Shown here piece after piece: positions 23,826-32,681 of a DNA stretch of 44,105 nt. Under the pieces are notes generated by a model. It saw only the letters and a list, made by a program, of their open reading frames with translations. It had not been told where the DNA came from and ran no database searches. Location of the stretch: positions 1 through 44,105 of the forward strand of contig JASHOI010000598.1 of assembly GCA_030041195.1 (NCBI GenBank). The letters run 5' to 3'. Each line of letters begins with the position of its first letter. Position 1 is the stretch's first letter. Position numbers and translations under genes: made by a program. This DNA is from Streptosporangiaceae bacterium. GTDB lineage: Bacteria > Actinomycetota > Actinomycetes > Streptosporangiales > Streptosporangiaceae.

Positions 23826-25349
23826 CTATCTGGCGAAGCGGGCTAGGGCCGGAACGAACAAGGCAGCGTTCACGGTCCCCCACCCGGTCGCGTCGTTGTA
23901 GTAGCCGTCAGCGTTGAACCCGGGGACGGTCACGAGGTCGGAACTCGAGGCGCAGGAATCGTTGCTCTCGACGTCGGCCGCCAGGCAGAACGTGAACGTG
24001 TTGTCTCCCTGTGAGATCGGCACGATGCCGTCGTTCGTCCTGCTCTGCGCCATCGCGTACAGGGCCGGGTTCAGGTAACCGAGGCTGTGCCCCGCCACCT
24101 GGTCGGCCAGCGCCACGATGCCGGAGAAGAGCGGGGACGCTTCGCTGGTCCCGCCCACGATCCCCCAGCCGGCGACCGACGGGTCGGTGGTGTCGTAGAA
24201 ATCGACCGCCCCGTTGACCGCGGCGCTCATCGCGATGTCAGGCGTGCCCCGGCTGTTGCCGACGATGCCTGCCACCCCGTCCTGGAACGGCGGGCGCGAG
24301 AAGACCGTGGAGCGGCCTCCGCCACTCGACCCCCAGGTGTAGACGGGGCCGGTCACCCCCACCGTGGAGCTGAGATCGTTCCAGACACTGTCGGGAGCGG
24401 TCCGCCCGCCCTGATCGTTGAGGTGCAGCTGGGTGCCGCCCACCGCCGTGACCAGCGGGTCCGATGCAGGCCAGTCGATCGCCCGGCTCGCGCTGCAGCA
24501 GATCAGGTTGTTCGGGTTCGCGCAACCGGAGGTTGGGTCGCAGACCTCGTCGGTCGAGCCGTTATCACCGCTCGCCGCCAGGACGGTCACGCCATGGTGC
24601 GCCGCGTTGATGTACGCGGAGCGCAGCGAGTAGATCTGGCGCGGGCTGGTGAAGGTCTGCTCGGTGGCGCCGAAGCTCTGCGAGATCACGTCACCGAGAT
24701 GGTGGTCGACGACGTAGTTCTCGGCGGCCACGATCTGCGGGAACCCGTAGATCCCCTCGGTCTCCGTCATCGGGGTCTCGACCAGAAGGATGTTGGCCTT
24801 CGGCGCCATCACGTGCGACCACTCCACGTCCAGGCTGGTCTCGTCGGTCCAGCCGTAGTAGTCGGAGCACAGGTCAGGGCCGGTCGGGCTGTATACGGAC
24901 GTGCAGTTCGCGGGGGTGGTGGTGATCGGGCCCTCCGGGGTGATCACCCGGAAGGACGGCGGGTTGGGCAGGCCAAGCTGCGAGTCAAAGGTGTTCAGGT
25001 CGGACTCGATCGACGGGGAGCCGAACGCGTCGACGATGACGATCGTCTCGCCCTGACCCTCGATCCCCCTGGAGAACAGCGGGGCCAGGTTGTAGGCCCG
25101 CTGGATCTGGAAGGGCTCGTAGCAGGCGATGCCGAAGTCCGCCTCACATTCGGCCGTGGTCGGCGCCTGCTTCATCTTGCCCGCCGCCACGATGTGCCCG
25201 GTCGCAAACGGGACCACATGGACCGCGGCGGCCGCCGAACCCGCGGCGGCGACGGATACCGGCGCCACGGCGGCGCTGCCCGCCCCGAGTGCCGCGATCG
25301 CTGTCACGGCCGCGCCGCGAAGCAGTATCAGTGCGCGAGAACCTAACAT
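23826..25349 (-). CDS. Secreted S53 (sedolisin-type) serine-carboxyl peptidase
   Basis: A 507-residue exported peptidase. The ATG at 25349 has GGAGGG 7 bases upstream and gives a long signal peptide (hydrophobic to about residue 42); an ATG at 25364 is also in frame. The catalytic set is E170 and D174 (T-D-E-T-S-L-D-V-E-W), the oxyanion Asp in A-A-S-G-D-N-G-S, and Ser402 in G-G-T-S-E-A-S-P. The catalytic domain begins near residue 75, so the large pro-domain typical of sedolisins is absent; folding or activation must differ. Several Cys pairs suggest disulfides. It is convergent with the hydrolase and divergent from the MMPL transporter. Confidence 0.9.
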   Translation of the reverse strand: MLGSRALILLRGAAVTAIAALGAGSAAVAPVSVAAAGSAAAAVHVVPFATGHIVAAGKMKQAPTTAECEADFGIACYEPFQIQRAYNLAPLFSRGIEGQGETIVIVDAFGSPSIESDLNTFDSQLGLPNPPSFRVITPEGPITTTPANCTSVYSPTGPDLCSDYYGWTDETSLDVEWSHVMAPKANILLVETPMTETEGIYGFPQIVAAENYVVDHHLGDVISQSFGATEQTFTSPRQIYSLRSAYINAAHHGVTVLAASGDNGSTDEVCDPTSGCANPNNLICCSASRAIDWPASDPLVTAVGGTQLHLNDQGGRTAPDSVWNDLSSTVGVTGPVYTWGSSGGGRSTVFSRPPFQDGVAGIVGNSRGTPDIAMSAAVNGAVDFYDTTDPSVAGWGIVGGTSEASPLFSGIVALADQVAGHSLGYLNPALYAMAQSRTNDGIVPISQGDNTFTFCLAADVESNDSCASSSDLVTVPGFNADGYYNDATGWGTVNAALFVPALARFAR

Positions 25350-25658
25350 GCCAGAGCCCTCCATTTCGGCGCCGTTGCCTGAACCGCGTGACTCAACGCG
25401 CCCGGATCGGCCCCAGGCACGCGTAACCGCGCTGGTCATCCTGACCGAAGGCGGGAGAAGCCTATCAGGATATGTAGGACGTACCAGTAAATGTTGCGAG
25501 AGGACCCGGCTTTTAATACCGCCACAACGGGCCGCACCCCGCTGTATGTGCCTGCCGAACCCGGGCCAGGCCCGAGAACACCGCGCACCCCTGAACTGCC
25601 TGGCGGACGGCGGATACGGAAGGCTATGCACCAGACGGAGGATGACGTAAGGACGGAC
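25350..25658. other. Divergent promoter region (309 bases)
   Basis: This gap separates the S53 peptidase (minus) from the MMPL transporter (plus) and must contain both promoters. An imperfectly spaced inverted repeat (ATCCTGA at 25438-25444, TCAGGAT at 25465-25471) is present but too loose to call. No gene was seen. Confidence 0.6.
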
Positions 25659-27848
25659 ATGACCAACCGTACGGGGATGCAGGGCAGTCAGGCGGCCAGC
25701 GGAGCAGCGGGGGACGAGGAACGACCGGGCGGCGGGCTGTTCGCCGCGCTGGGCGGCATGGTGACGCGCCACCCGTGGCGGGTGATCGCGGTGTGGATCA
25801 TCGCCGCAGTGGCGATCATCGCGACGGCACCCGCGCTGCCGACCACGACCAACGAGGCCAGCTTCCTGCCGAGCAGCTACGAGTCGATCAGGGCGCAGAA
25901 CCTGCAGAACCAGGCGTTCCCGCAGGCCGGGAAAATCGACGCGACCGCGGCGATCATCGTGTTCGCCCGCTCCGACCGCGGGCGCCTGACTCCCGCCGAC
26001 AAGGCGAAGGTCGCCTCGATCGCGAGCGCGCTGAACGACAGGCACATCACGAACATCGTGAGCATCACGGCGGGGCCGGCATCGGCGAACGGCCTCGTCC
26101 AGACCGCGTCCGTGGCCATGCCCAACAGTCTCGTGAACGGCTCGGGGACGCAGGCGGCTGACGCGATCAAGGTGCTGCGTGCGGATATCAAGCCGCTGGT
26201 GAGCGGCACGGGCTTGTACGAGGGCGTGACCGGCGCGGCGGCTCAGCAGCTTGACAGCCAGCAGTCGGGCAACAGGGCAGAGCAGATCGTGCTGCTCGCC
26301 ACGCTGGTGCTGATCCTCGTCCTGCTGCTGATCATCTTCCGCAGCCCGATCATCGCGCTGATGCCGATCATCACGATCGCGATCGCCTCCGAGGTCGCGC
26401 GCGGGCTGATCGCCGACGTGAACAGCGCGCTGAACCTCAACGCTGACCAGCAGACGACGGTGATCCTGATCGTGGTGCTGTTCGGAATCGGGACGGACTA
26501 CATCCTGTTCCTGATGTTCCGCTACCGGGAGAGACTGCGTGCCGGGGACGCTCCCAGGCAGGCGATGGCGACCGCGGTGGAACGGGTCGGCGAGGTGATC
26601 GCCTCGGCGGCCAGCGTGGTGATCGTGGCGTTCCTCGCCCTGCTGCTGTCCTCGCTGAGCATCTTCCGCTCGCTCGGCCCGACGCTGGCGATCGCCGTCG
26701 CGGTCACGCTCATTGCCGCGCTCACCCTGATCCCGGCCGTGGTCACGCTGCTGGGGACACACGTGTTCTGGCCGTCCAAGTCCTGGCAGCGCGAGCCGAA
26801 GGGCGCCAGGTTCGCCGCGATCGGCCGCACGCTCGGGAACCGGCCGGGCGTGTTCGCCGGCGTGGCCGGCCTGGTGCTGGTCGTGCTGGCCATCGGCGCC
26901 CTCGGCTTCAAGCCGACGTTCGACCTGTCATCGGCCGGCATCCCCAGCACCGCCGAGTCGGAGGTCGCCCTGACGGTCCTGGAGAGGGGCCTGCCGCCGG
27001 GCGCGACCGAGCCCACGCAGGTGTACCTGCACGCGACGTCGGGCACGCTGACCGCCGCTGACATCGCCGATTACGGAACGAAGCTGAAGACCATGGACGG
27101 CGTGGGCGCCGTGGCCCCGCCGAACGTGAGCGCGGACAAGGCGACGGCGGAGTACACGGTGACGCTGTCGGTGGACCCGGAGTCCACGACCGCGGTCAAC
27201 ACGCTGCGCAGCGGGCTGCGCCCGCAGGCGCACGCGGCGGCGCCCCCGGGCACGTACGCGCTGGTCGGCGGGACGACGGCGGTGTTCGCCGACATCCAGG
27301 CGGCGATGAACCACGACTACGCGATCGTGTTCCCCGTCGCCGCAGTGATCATCCTGCTGATTCTCATGCTGCTGCTCCGCAGCCTGGTCGCACCCTGGTA
27401 CCTGATGGTGTCGGTGGGGCTCGGGTTCGGCGCGACGCTGGGTGCCACGGTGCTGGTGTTCCAGACGCTCGCCGGGCAGGCGGGCCTCGTCTTCCTGCTG
27501 CCGGTGTACATGTACCTGTTCGTGGTGGCCCTCGGCACCGACTACAACATCCTGATGATCGCGCGGCTGCGGGAGCAGGCGCGCGGCGGGATGAGCCCGC
27601 GGCAGGCGGCCGCTGACGCGGTCAGGCACGCCGGCCCGGCGATCGCCTCGGCCGGGCTGATCCTGGCGGGCACGTTCGCGTCGCTGGTCCTGGCCGGGAA
27701 CTCGATCCTGCAGCAGGTCGGGTTCGCCGTGGCGTGCGGCATCGCCCTGGCCGCGTTCGTGATGGCGATGTTCTTCTCGCCCAGCCTCACCGCTCTCATC
27801 GGTAACCGCGCCTGGTGGCCTGGCCGTCAGGCCGAGCACGACGGTTAG
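25659..27848 (+). CDS. MMPL/RND-family membrane transporter
   Basis: A 729-residue MMPL protein. The layout is one helix near residue 35, an extracellular domain, five helices, a second extracellular domain, then five to six helices. Two G-T-D-Y motifs (G-I-G-T-D-Y-I-L-F and L-G-T-D-Y-N-I-L) lie in matching helices; in MmpL proteins these Asp-Tyr pairs carry the proton relay. Such transporters export lipids or hydrophobic compounds across the membrane by proton antiport. The ATG at 25659 has AAGGA upstream; in-frame starts at 25626 and 25491 exist. The substrate is unknown; no lipid-synthesis gene is adjacent. Confidence 0.92.
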   Translation: MTNRTGMQGSQAASGAAGDEERPGGGLFAALGGMVTRHPWRVIAVWIIAAVAIIATAPALPTTTNEASFLPSSYESIRAQNLQNQAFPQAGKIDATAAIIVFARSDRGRLTPADKAKVASIASALNDRHITNIVSITAGPASANGLVQTASVAMPNSLVNGSGTQAADAIKVLRADIKPLVSGTGLYEGVTGAAAQQLDSQQSGNRAEQIVLLATLVLILVLLLIIFRSPIIALMPIITIAIASEVARGLIADVNSALNLNADQQTTVILIVVLFGIGTDYILFLMFRYRERLRAGDAPRQAMATAVERVGEVIASAASVVIVAFLALLLSSLSIFRSLGPTLAIAVAVTLIAALTLIPAVVTLLGTHVFWPSKSWQREPKGARFAAIGRTLGNRPGVFAGVAGLVLVVLAIGALGFKPTFDLSSAGIPSTAESEVALTVLERGLPPGATEPTQVYLHATSGTLTAADIADYGTKLKTMDGVGAVAPPNVSADKATAEYTVTLSVDPESTTAVNTLRSGLRPQAHAAAPPGTYALVGGTTAVFADIQAAMNHDYAIVFPVAAVIILLILMLLLRSLVAPWYLMVSVGLGFGATLGATVLVFQTLAGQAGLVFLLPVYMYLFVVALGTDYNILMIARLREQARGGMSPRQAAADAVRHAGPAIASAGLILAGTFASLVLAGNSILQQVGFAVACGIALAAFVMAMFFSPSLTALIGNRAWWPGRQAEHDG

Positions 27849-27860
27849 CCGCCGGCCTGA

Positions 27861-27913
27861 CGGTGACGACACATCGCTTCCACGGTGACGACACATCGCT
27901 TCCACGGTGACGA
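27861..27913 (+). repeat. Tandem duplication of 22 bases over the start of the methyltransferase-like gene
   Basis: Two exact 22-base copies (27861-27882 and 27883-27904) are followed by a 9-base partial third copy (27905-27913). Each full copy holds a GTG start. From the first (27863) translation stops after 15 codons; from the second (27885) it runs through the full gene. Confidence 0.9.
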
Positions 27914-28382
27914 GCGGCGCTTCGAGGTCACGGCTGACTTCGTCGCGGCCCGGTTCCCGCAGGCCCGGACCGCCGCCGACGTCGCGGGCGGGCAGGGAAT
28001 GCTCGCGCGAATTCTCCGTAAGCGGCACAACATCGATTGCGACGTTGTGGATCCGCGCGGCTGGGTTCTTCGCGGTGTTTCGAGCCGCGCGGAAGAATAC
28101 CGGGCCGATATGGCGGCCTACTACGACGTTGTCATTGGCCTGCACCCAGATGATGCACTCCGCGATGTCGTCGACTCGGCGCGGGTCCGGCCGGTTGTCG
28201 TGGTGCCATGCTGCAACTTCTGGTCCGAGCACACCAGGCTTGGCCGGGACCAGTTGCTCGACGCCATCGAGGAGCATCACGGCGGGTACGGCACGTCCGA
28301 ACGGGTCATCCTGAACTTCAACGGCCCGCATAACCGCGCGCTCGTTCTGCTGCCGCTCCAGGTCAGGCCACTGGCCCGGTAA
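27885..28382 (+). CDS. Small SAM-dependent methyltransferase-like protein
   Basis: A 165-residue protein with a Rossmann-type motif I, A-D-V-A-G-G-Q-G-M-L-A-R-I-L, at residues 30-43. It continues with V-V-D-P-R, then Y-D-V-V-I-G-L-H-P-D-D (motif IV-like) and V-V-V-V-P-C-C-N-F-W. The P-C-C-N-F-W segment resembles the catalytic loop of a group of tRNA/rRNA methyltransferase-like proteins, but the substrate cannot be named. It is short, essentially only the core fold. The GTG start at 27885 lies in the second copy of a 22-base tandem repeat. It overlaps the L,D-transpeptidase 3' end by 20 bases (convergent). Confidence 0.75.
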   Translation: MTTHRFHGDERRFEVTADFVAARFPQARTAADVAGGQGMLARILRKRHNIDCDVVDPRGWVLRGVSSRAEEYRADMAAYYDVVIGLHPDDALRDVVDSARVRPVVVVPCCNFWSEHTRLGRDQLLDAIEEHHGGYGTSERVILNFNGPHNRALVLLPLQVRPLAR

Positions 28383-29904
28383 CCGTCACCAGCGTCCCGT
28401 AGGTGATCAGGTTCCAGACGTTTTCCGCGACGCCGGGGCCGTCCCCGTCGTACGGGAGCTCGACGCAGCCGAGCGACTGGTACCACCCGTAGCCGCCGCG
28501 AGCGAACGCGTGCACCGCGTCGCCGCCGTTGAAGTAGGACACCCAGTAGACGGTGTCGTCGTAATACGAGCCGTCCGGGTTGAAGCCCGTCATCTGGGTG
28601 ACCGTGTAGCGCAGGTAGACGGGGAACGTGCCGTCCACGGTGGGGCTGGCCGCGATGCCGGTGTTGACCGGCGAGGTGATCGCCAGCTGGCCGTTGTGGT
28701 ACAGATCCAGGTGCTCGGTGCCCGCCTGCGTCACCCACACGTAGGTGTAACCGTGCTGGTTCTGCTCGCCCCTGGCGATCGCGGTGAGCAGGTGTCTCCA
28801 CACGCGCGGGCCGGCGTCGCCATCCATGTTGAGGTCATGGTCGAACTCGAAGGTACGGACCGCGCCGTCGATGATCTCGTTGTTGGTCCCGACCGACCAC
28901 TGGCTGGTCAGCGCGCTCGGGTACCCGGAGTCGAAGCTGAAGGTGCCGGCCGGCGGGTCGTAAGCGGCGGCTAGCTGCGCGCTGGCGTCGGTGGCTGGGA
29001 TGTCACCCGAGGCGTCCGCCGGCGTCCAGGTCACCGGTATGTACCCGAGCTGCGACAGGAGCTGATCCAGCCGGAGGATGGAGTACTGACCGGTGGTGAA
29101 GCTGGCGCTCCCGGCGGCGGTCGTGGTCGTGCCGGATGGCGCGGGGATGTTGACGGTCACGTGGGTGTTCTCGGTGAATCCCACCTGCGGGGTGAAGGTC
29201 GCCTTGTCCCCGGAAACCTGCCAGCTCCCAGCGATGCTGGGAGACAACGTGGGCAGCGGGGTGTCCTTGGTGAGACGTGCCGAGTACGTGACGGTGATCG
29301 GGGAGGCGCCGTTTACGCCCGTCGACCCGTTGGCCGGGCTGACCGAGACCACGGTCAGAGGGGCGGCCTTCTTCTTGCGGGTCGCCTTGTGGCTCACCGC
29401 CGTGCTCGAGCTGGCGGCCACGAAGACCAGCGCGATCACGAGCACGGCCGCGGCGGCTGCCGCCGTGGTGACCTTCCAGGACGGCCGGCGCGCGCCGCGC
29501 GCGGCCCTGCTGATCCAGTTACCGCTTCCGGCCCGGCCGCCCGCGGCCCCCGGATCCGCGGCTCCGGAGTCCGCGAGCGTGAGGGGAGTCATGTCGACGA
29601 GCGTGGCAACGGGGTCCTCGGCGGGAGCGACGGGTTCGGCCGCGGCGACGGCGACCGGTTCCGGCGCCGCAACGGGCTCGGCGGTCGGCAGCGTTTCGGT
29701 AACAGCGGCAACTTCAGGTGCTTCATGACCGGATTCCGCTTCGTCCGCGGGGGCTGCGGCGGCAACGGCCTCAACCTCCGTCCCGGCGGACTCAGCGACA
29801 TCGTGGGGGGCGTCGGCCTGAATCGCTTCGGTGGGGTCCGTCGCCCCAGCGCTGCCCTCGGCCTCCGCCGCCTCCTCATCGGATCCGTTGTCCCGTAGCG
29901 TCAC
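28363..29904 (-). CDS. Membrane-anchored L,D-transpeptidase (YkuD)
   Basis: A 513-residue cell-wall enzyme starting with GTG. Residues 1-140 are acidic, Ala/Pro-rich and probably cytoplasmic; a transmembrane helix lies at about 148-164. An Ig-like domain (V-S-P-A-N-G-S-T-G-V) spans 184-275. The YkuD domain fills the C-terminus, with active-site H-A-F...S-L-G-C-V-E-L-P. The family makes 3-3 cross-links in peptidoglycan, using the Cys as nucleophile. The long charged cytoplasmic tail is unusual and may bind a partner or be modified. It overlaps the methyltransferase-like gene tail-to-tail by 20 bases. Confidence 0.9.
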   Translation of the reverse strand: MTLRDNGSDEEAAEAEGSAGATDPTEAIQADAPHDVAESAGTEVEAVAAAAPADEAESGHEAPEVAAVTETLPTAEPVAAPEPVAVAAAEPVAPAEDPVATLVDMTPLTLADSGAADPGAAGGRAGSGNWISRAARGARRPSWKVTTAAAAAAVLVIALVFVAASSSTAVSHKATRKKKAAPLTVVSVSPANGSTGVNGASPITVTYSARLTKDTPLPTLSPSIAGSWQVSGDKATFTPQVGFTENTHVTVNIPAPSGTTTTAAGSASFTTGQYSILRLDQLLSQLGYIPVTWTPADASGDIPATDASAQLAAAYDPPAGTFSFDSGYPSALTSQWSVGTNNEIIDGAVRTFEFDHDLNMDGDAGPRVWRHLLTAIARGEQNQHGYTYVWVTQAGTEHLDLYHNGQLAITSPVNTGIAASPTVDGTFPVYLRYTVTQMTGFNPDGSYYDDTVYWVSYFNGGDAVHAFARGGYGWYQSLGCVELPYDGDGPGVAENVWNLITYGTLVTVTGPVA

Positions 29905-30081
29905 CGCACTGTCCCGTCAATGCACATGACCTCTCGCCTCCACGCCCAAGGCTCCCGCGAGCATCCAGTGTAGGAGTGGATCTCCCAAAAGGGGCACCGG
30001 GTCACGAAGGCTCTCAGGATCCTCGAATTTCGCGAGGTTCGGCCGGCCGGTCAGGGCTCGGGCAAGGCGCCCAGGACCCAC

Positions 30082-30096
30082 TAGACACCGTGTCCA
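30082..30096. promoter_or_regulatory. Operator upstream of the B12-mutase operon (TetR site A)
   Basis: TAGACACCGTGTCCA is a 15-base palindrome around a central C with one mismatch, 40 bases before the first gene. Its TAGACA arm could act as a -35 box. A nearly identical site, perfect in its arms, lies at 37982-37996 before the ABC permease operon, beside the TetR gene. Confidence 0.85.
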
Positions 30097-30135
30097 ATGC
30101 GCTGTTAACCTGCGCTGACTACGGGTTCGTGCCTT

Positions 30136-31881
30136 GTGCGAGGGATGACCCTGATCGAGCGTGAGCTGACTGCGGGAGGGACGTTGGATAGAGGCGGTGA
30201 ATCACTTATCGGGCCGGTCACGCCGGCTTCCGCCGCTGAGGCGGTGCCCCTGAGCCGGCGGCGGCTCCTCGCGGGCGTTGGTGCCGGTATCGGCGGGTCG
30301 ATGCTGCTGGCCGCGTGCGGGTCGCTGTCGAGTTCGACGGCGAGTAACGGCAAGAACACGTCGGCGGGCACGTCCGGCGGCCTGGCGGCCCTGCCGGGCG
30401 GGACGCCCAAACGTGGCGGCACGTTCACCGTGGGCGTGATCAGCGGCGGTCAGGAGGAGAACCTCTTCCCTGGCACGTCCGTCGGCACCCCGGACTTCGT
30501 GCGCGACTACAACCTCTACAACCTGCTCTTTTATCTCGGAAAGGACGTTACCCCGCTGGTCCCCGGGCTGGCGCTGTCCGCGGAACCGAACGCCGACGCG
30601 TCGGTCTGGACGTTCAAGCTGCGGGACGGGGTCACCTGGCACGACGGCAAGCCGTTCACCGCTGACGACGTCGTCTACAACTTCCAGGCCGTCTGGTCGA
30701 ACGCGTCGCTTAACTACTCCGCCGGGTTTCTCACCGGGCTGGTGGACTTCAAGAACGTGCGCAAGCTCGACTCGCTGACCGTCCAGGTTCCGCTGATCTC
30801 GCCCGCCGCGCAGTTCCCGACGATCTTCGCCTACTTCGACTTCCCGGTCGTGCAGGAGGGCGCGACCGCCAAGACGGCCGCGGTCAACCCCGTCGGCACC
30901 GGGCCGTTCAAGTTCTCGTCGTTCACCCCCGGCAGCCGCAGCGTGTTCACGGCGAACAAGGATTACTGGGAGACCGGCAAGCCCTACGTCGACCAGCTCG
31001 TGGTCGACTCGTCGTTCACCGACACCAATTCACTGTTCAACGCGCTGCTGGACGGCACGATCAACCTCTTCCCGAGCATCCCGCTGGTGACGGCCAGGGA
31101 GCAGCTCTCATCCCGCCAGGTGCAGATCCTCTCGTCGCCGTTCGCGGCCCAGAGCTATATGTTCGCGATGCGCGTCGACAAGGGCCCGTTCGTGGACAAC
31201 CGGGTACGCACCGCGTTCAAGCTCCTCGTCGACCGCCAGGCCATGATTGACGGGGCCTGGTCCGGCTTCGGCACCGTTGCATACGACCTGCTCGCGCCCG
31301 GTACCGAGTACTACGCCGGTGACCTCGTCCGGGAGCAGGACGTCGGCAAGGCCAAGTCCCTGTTCAAGGCGGCGGGGGTGCTCGGCGACACGTTCACGCT
31401 CCCGACGTGTGACTTCCTGCCCGGCATGGTGGAGTCGTCGACGATCCTGGCGCAGCAGGCCACCGCCGCGGGCATCAAGGTCGTGGTCAACACCGAGAGC
31501 GCCGCGACCTACTTCACCCCGGCTGGTGGCTTCCTGGTCCGGCCGTTCGGCTACGAGGTCGACCAGCCGGTCGGCTCGCTGCTCGCCGCCTACCGCTCCG
31601 AGTACACGATCGGGTGCCCGTACCCGGACACGCACTGGGGCTCCCAGCCCGGCGGGGCGCAGGCCGAGAACCTCATCTCCCAGGCGATCGCGGCCACCGA
31701 CCCCGGCAAGGCCGCCGAGCTGTGGCGGGAGTGCCAGGTGCAGCAGTTCAATGAGGGCGGCTACCTGGTGTGGGGCAACGTCCCGTACGTCGACGCAGCG
31801 GCGCAGAACGTGCGCGGCCTGTCGGCCGGGGCCGGGTTCAGCTACAACAACTGGCGGTTGTGTGATGGCTGGCTCGGCTGA
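30136..31881 (+). CDS. ABC solute-binding lipoprotein (oligopeptide/nickel family 5)
   Basis: A 581-residue binding protein. The N-terminus has a twin-arginine-like S-R-R-R-L-L at 40-45 and a lipobox L-L-A-A-C with Cys61, so it is exported by Tat and lipid-anchored. The mature protein shows SBP_bac_5 features: G-G-T-F-T-V-G, then W-T-F-K-L-R-D-G-V-T-W-H-D-G-K-P-F-T-A-D-D-V-V-Y. It should deliver a peptide-like or amino-containing ligand to the permeases encoded at 38097-41844. It is the first gene of the B12-mutase operon behind operator A; its stop overlaps the SDR gene by 17 bases. An ATG at 30145 is an alternative start. Confidence 0.93.
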   Translation: MRGMTLIERELTAGGTLDRGGESLIGPVTPASAAEAVPLSRRRLLAGVGAGIGGSMLLAACGSLSSSTASNGKNTSAGTSGGLAALPGGTPKRGGTFTVGVISGGQEENLFPGTSVGTPDFVRDYNLYNLLFYLGKDVTPLVPGLALSAEPNADASVWTFKLRDGVTWHDGKPFTADDVVYNFQAVWSNASLNYSAGFLTGLVDFKNVRKLDSLTVQVPLISPAAQFPTIFAYFDFPVVQEGATAKTAAVNPVGTGPFKFSSFTPGSRSVFTANKDYWETGKPYVDQLVVDSSFTDTNSLFNALLDGTINLFPSIPLVTAREQLSSRQVQILSSPFAAQSYMFAMRVDKGPFVDNRVRTAFKLLVDRQAMIDGAWSGFGTVAYDLLAPGTEYYAGDLVREQDVGKAKSLFKAAGVLGDTFTLPTCDFLPGMVESSTILAQQATAAGIKVVVNTESAATYFTPAGGFLVRPFGYEVDQPVGSLLAAYRSEYTIGCPYPDTHWGSQPGGAQAENLISQAIAATDPGKAAELWRECQVQQFNEGGYLVWGNVPYVDAAAQNVRGLSAGAGFSYNNWRLCDGWLG

Positions 31882-32671
31882 CCGCCCGGCGGGACGCTTC
31901 GCCGGGCGGTCAGTGGTGGTCCTTGGTGGCGCCGGGGTGCTGGGTGCCGCGGCGGCCCGCGCCTTCGCCCGCGAGGGGGCCAAGGTAGCGGTCGGCTACC
32001 GTTCGTCGGAAGCCGCGGCGCAGGCGCTGGTCGCTGAGCTGCAGAAGGACGGCGCCACCGCCCTGGCCGGCCGCGCGGATGTGACCGACCTTGGCTCGCT
32101 GCAGGCGTTTATGGCGGACGCGGCGGCGCGCCTTGGCGGCATCGACGTGCTGATCAACGCGTTCGGCCGGATCGATGCCGCCGACGCGGTCCGGTTCGCG
32201 GCGACCGACCCGGCGGCGTGGGACGAACTGTTCCGGGTCGACGTGCGGGGCACGTTCCTCGCCTGCCAGGTCGCGCTGCCGTACCTGCGGCAGGCGGCCC
32301 AGCCCGCGATCGTGAACTTCGCGGGTTCCTACGGCAACGGCACCAACCAGGAGAACCTGGTCAACTCCGTGAGCGTGTCGTTCTGCGCGGCAAAGGGGGC
32401 GATCCGCGGCTTCACCGCTGCCCTCGCCCGTGACCTGGCGCCGCACATCCGGGTGAACGCGATCTCGCCCGGCATGATCGAGGCGAACTGGGACGCCGAC
32501 TGGAACATCCCCGCCGAGCACCTCGACGAAGCGGTCGCCGCCACCCCGCTGCGGCGCCTGGGCACTCCGGACGAGATCGCCGAGAGCGTGCTCTACCTGG
32601 CCTCGCCTGGCGGCGGCTACACCACGGGCCAGATCCTGCAGGTCGACGGCGGATGGCTGATGCCAGGTTAG
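31865..32671 (+). CDS. SDR-family protein with Phe in place of the catalytic Tyr
   Basis: A 268-residue classical SDR fold. NAD(P)-binding G-G-A-G-V-L-G lies near residue 23, and V-D-V-R-G-T-F near 125. The catalytic Y-x-x-x-K motif reads F173-C-A-A-K177. The C-terminal N-A-I-S-P-G-M-I and G-Q-I-L-Q-V-D-G-G are normal. Loss of the Tyr usually abolishes dehydrogenase activity, so it may bind dinucleotide without redox chemistry, or use a different mechanism. It overlaps the upstream binding-protein gene and is followed 10 bases later by the B12 mutase gene, so it belongs to this pathway. Start ATG 31865; GTG at 31862 is equally in frame. Confidence 0.88.
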   Translation: MAGSADRPAGRFAGRSVVVLGGAGVLGAAAARAFAREGAKVAVGYRSSEAAAQALVAELQKDGATALAGRADVTDLGSLQAFMADAAARLGGIDVLINAFGRIDAADAVRFAATDPAAWDELFRVDVRGTFLACQVALPYLRQAAQPAIVNFAGSYGNGTNQENLVNSVSVSFCAAKGAIRGFTAALARDLAPHIRVNAISPGMIEANWDADWNIPAEHLDEAVAATPLRRLGTPDEIAESVLYLASPGGGYTTGQILQVDGGWLMPG

Positions 32672-32681
32672 GAGGGTCTTG

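Noticed and set aside
25438..25471. ATCCTGA and TCAGGAT inverted repeat between the S53 peptidase and the MMPL gene
   Set aside because: The 20-base spacing and 7-bp arms are expected by chance, and no regulator gene is adjacent.
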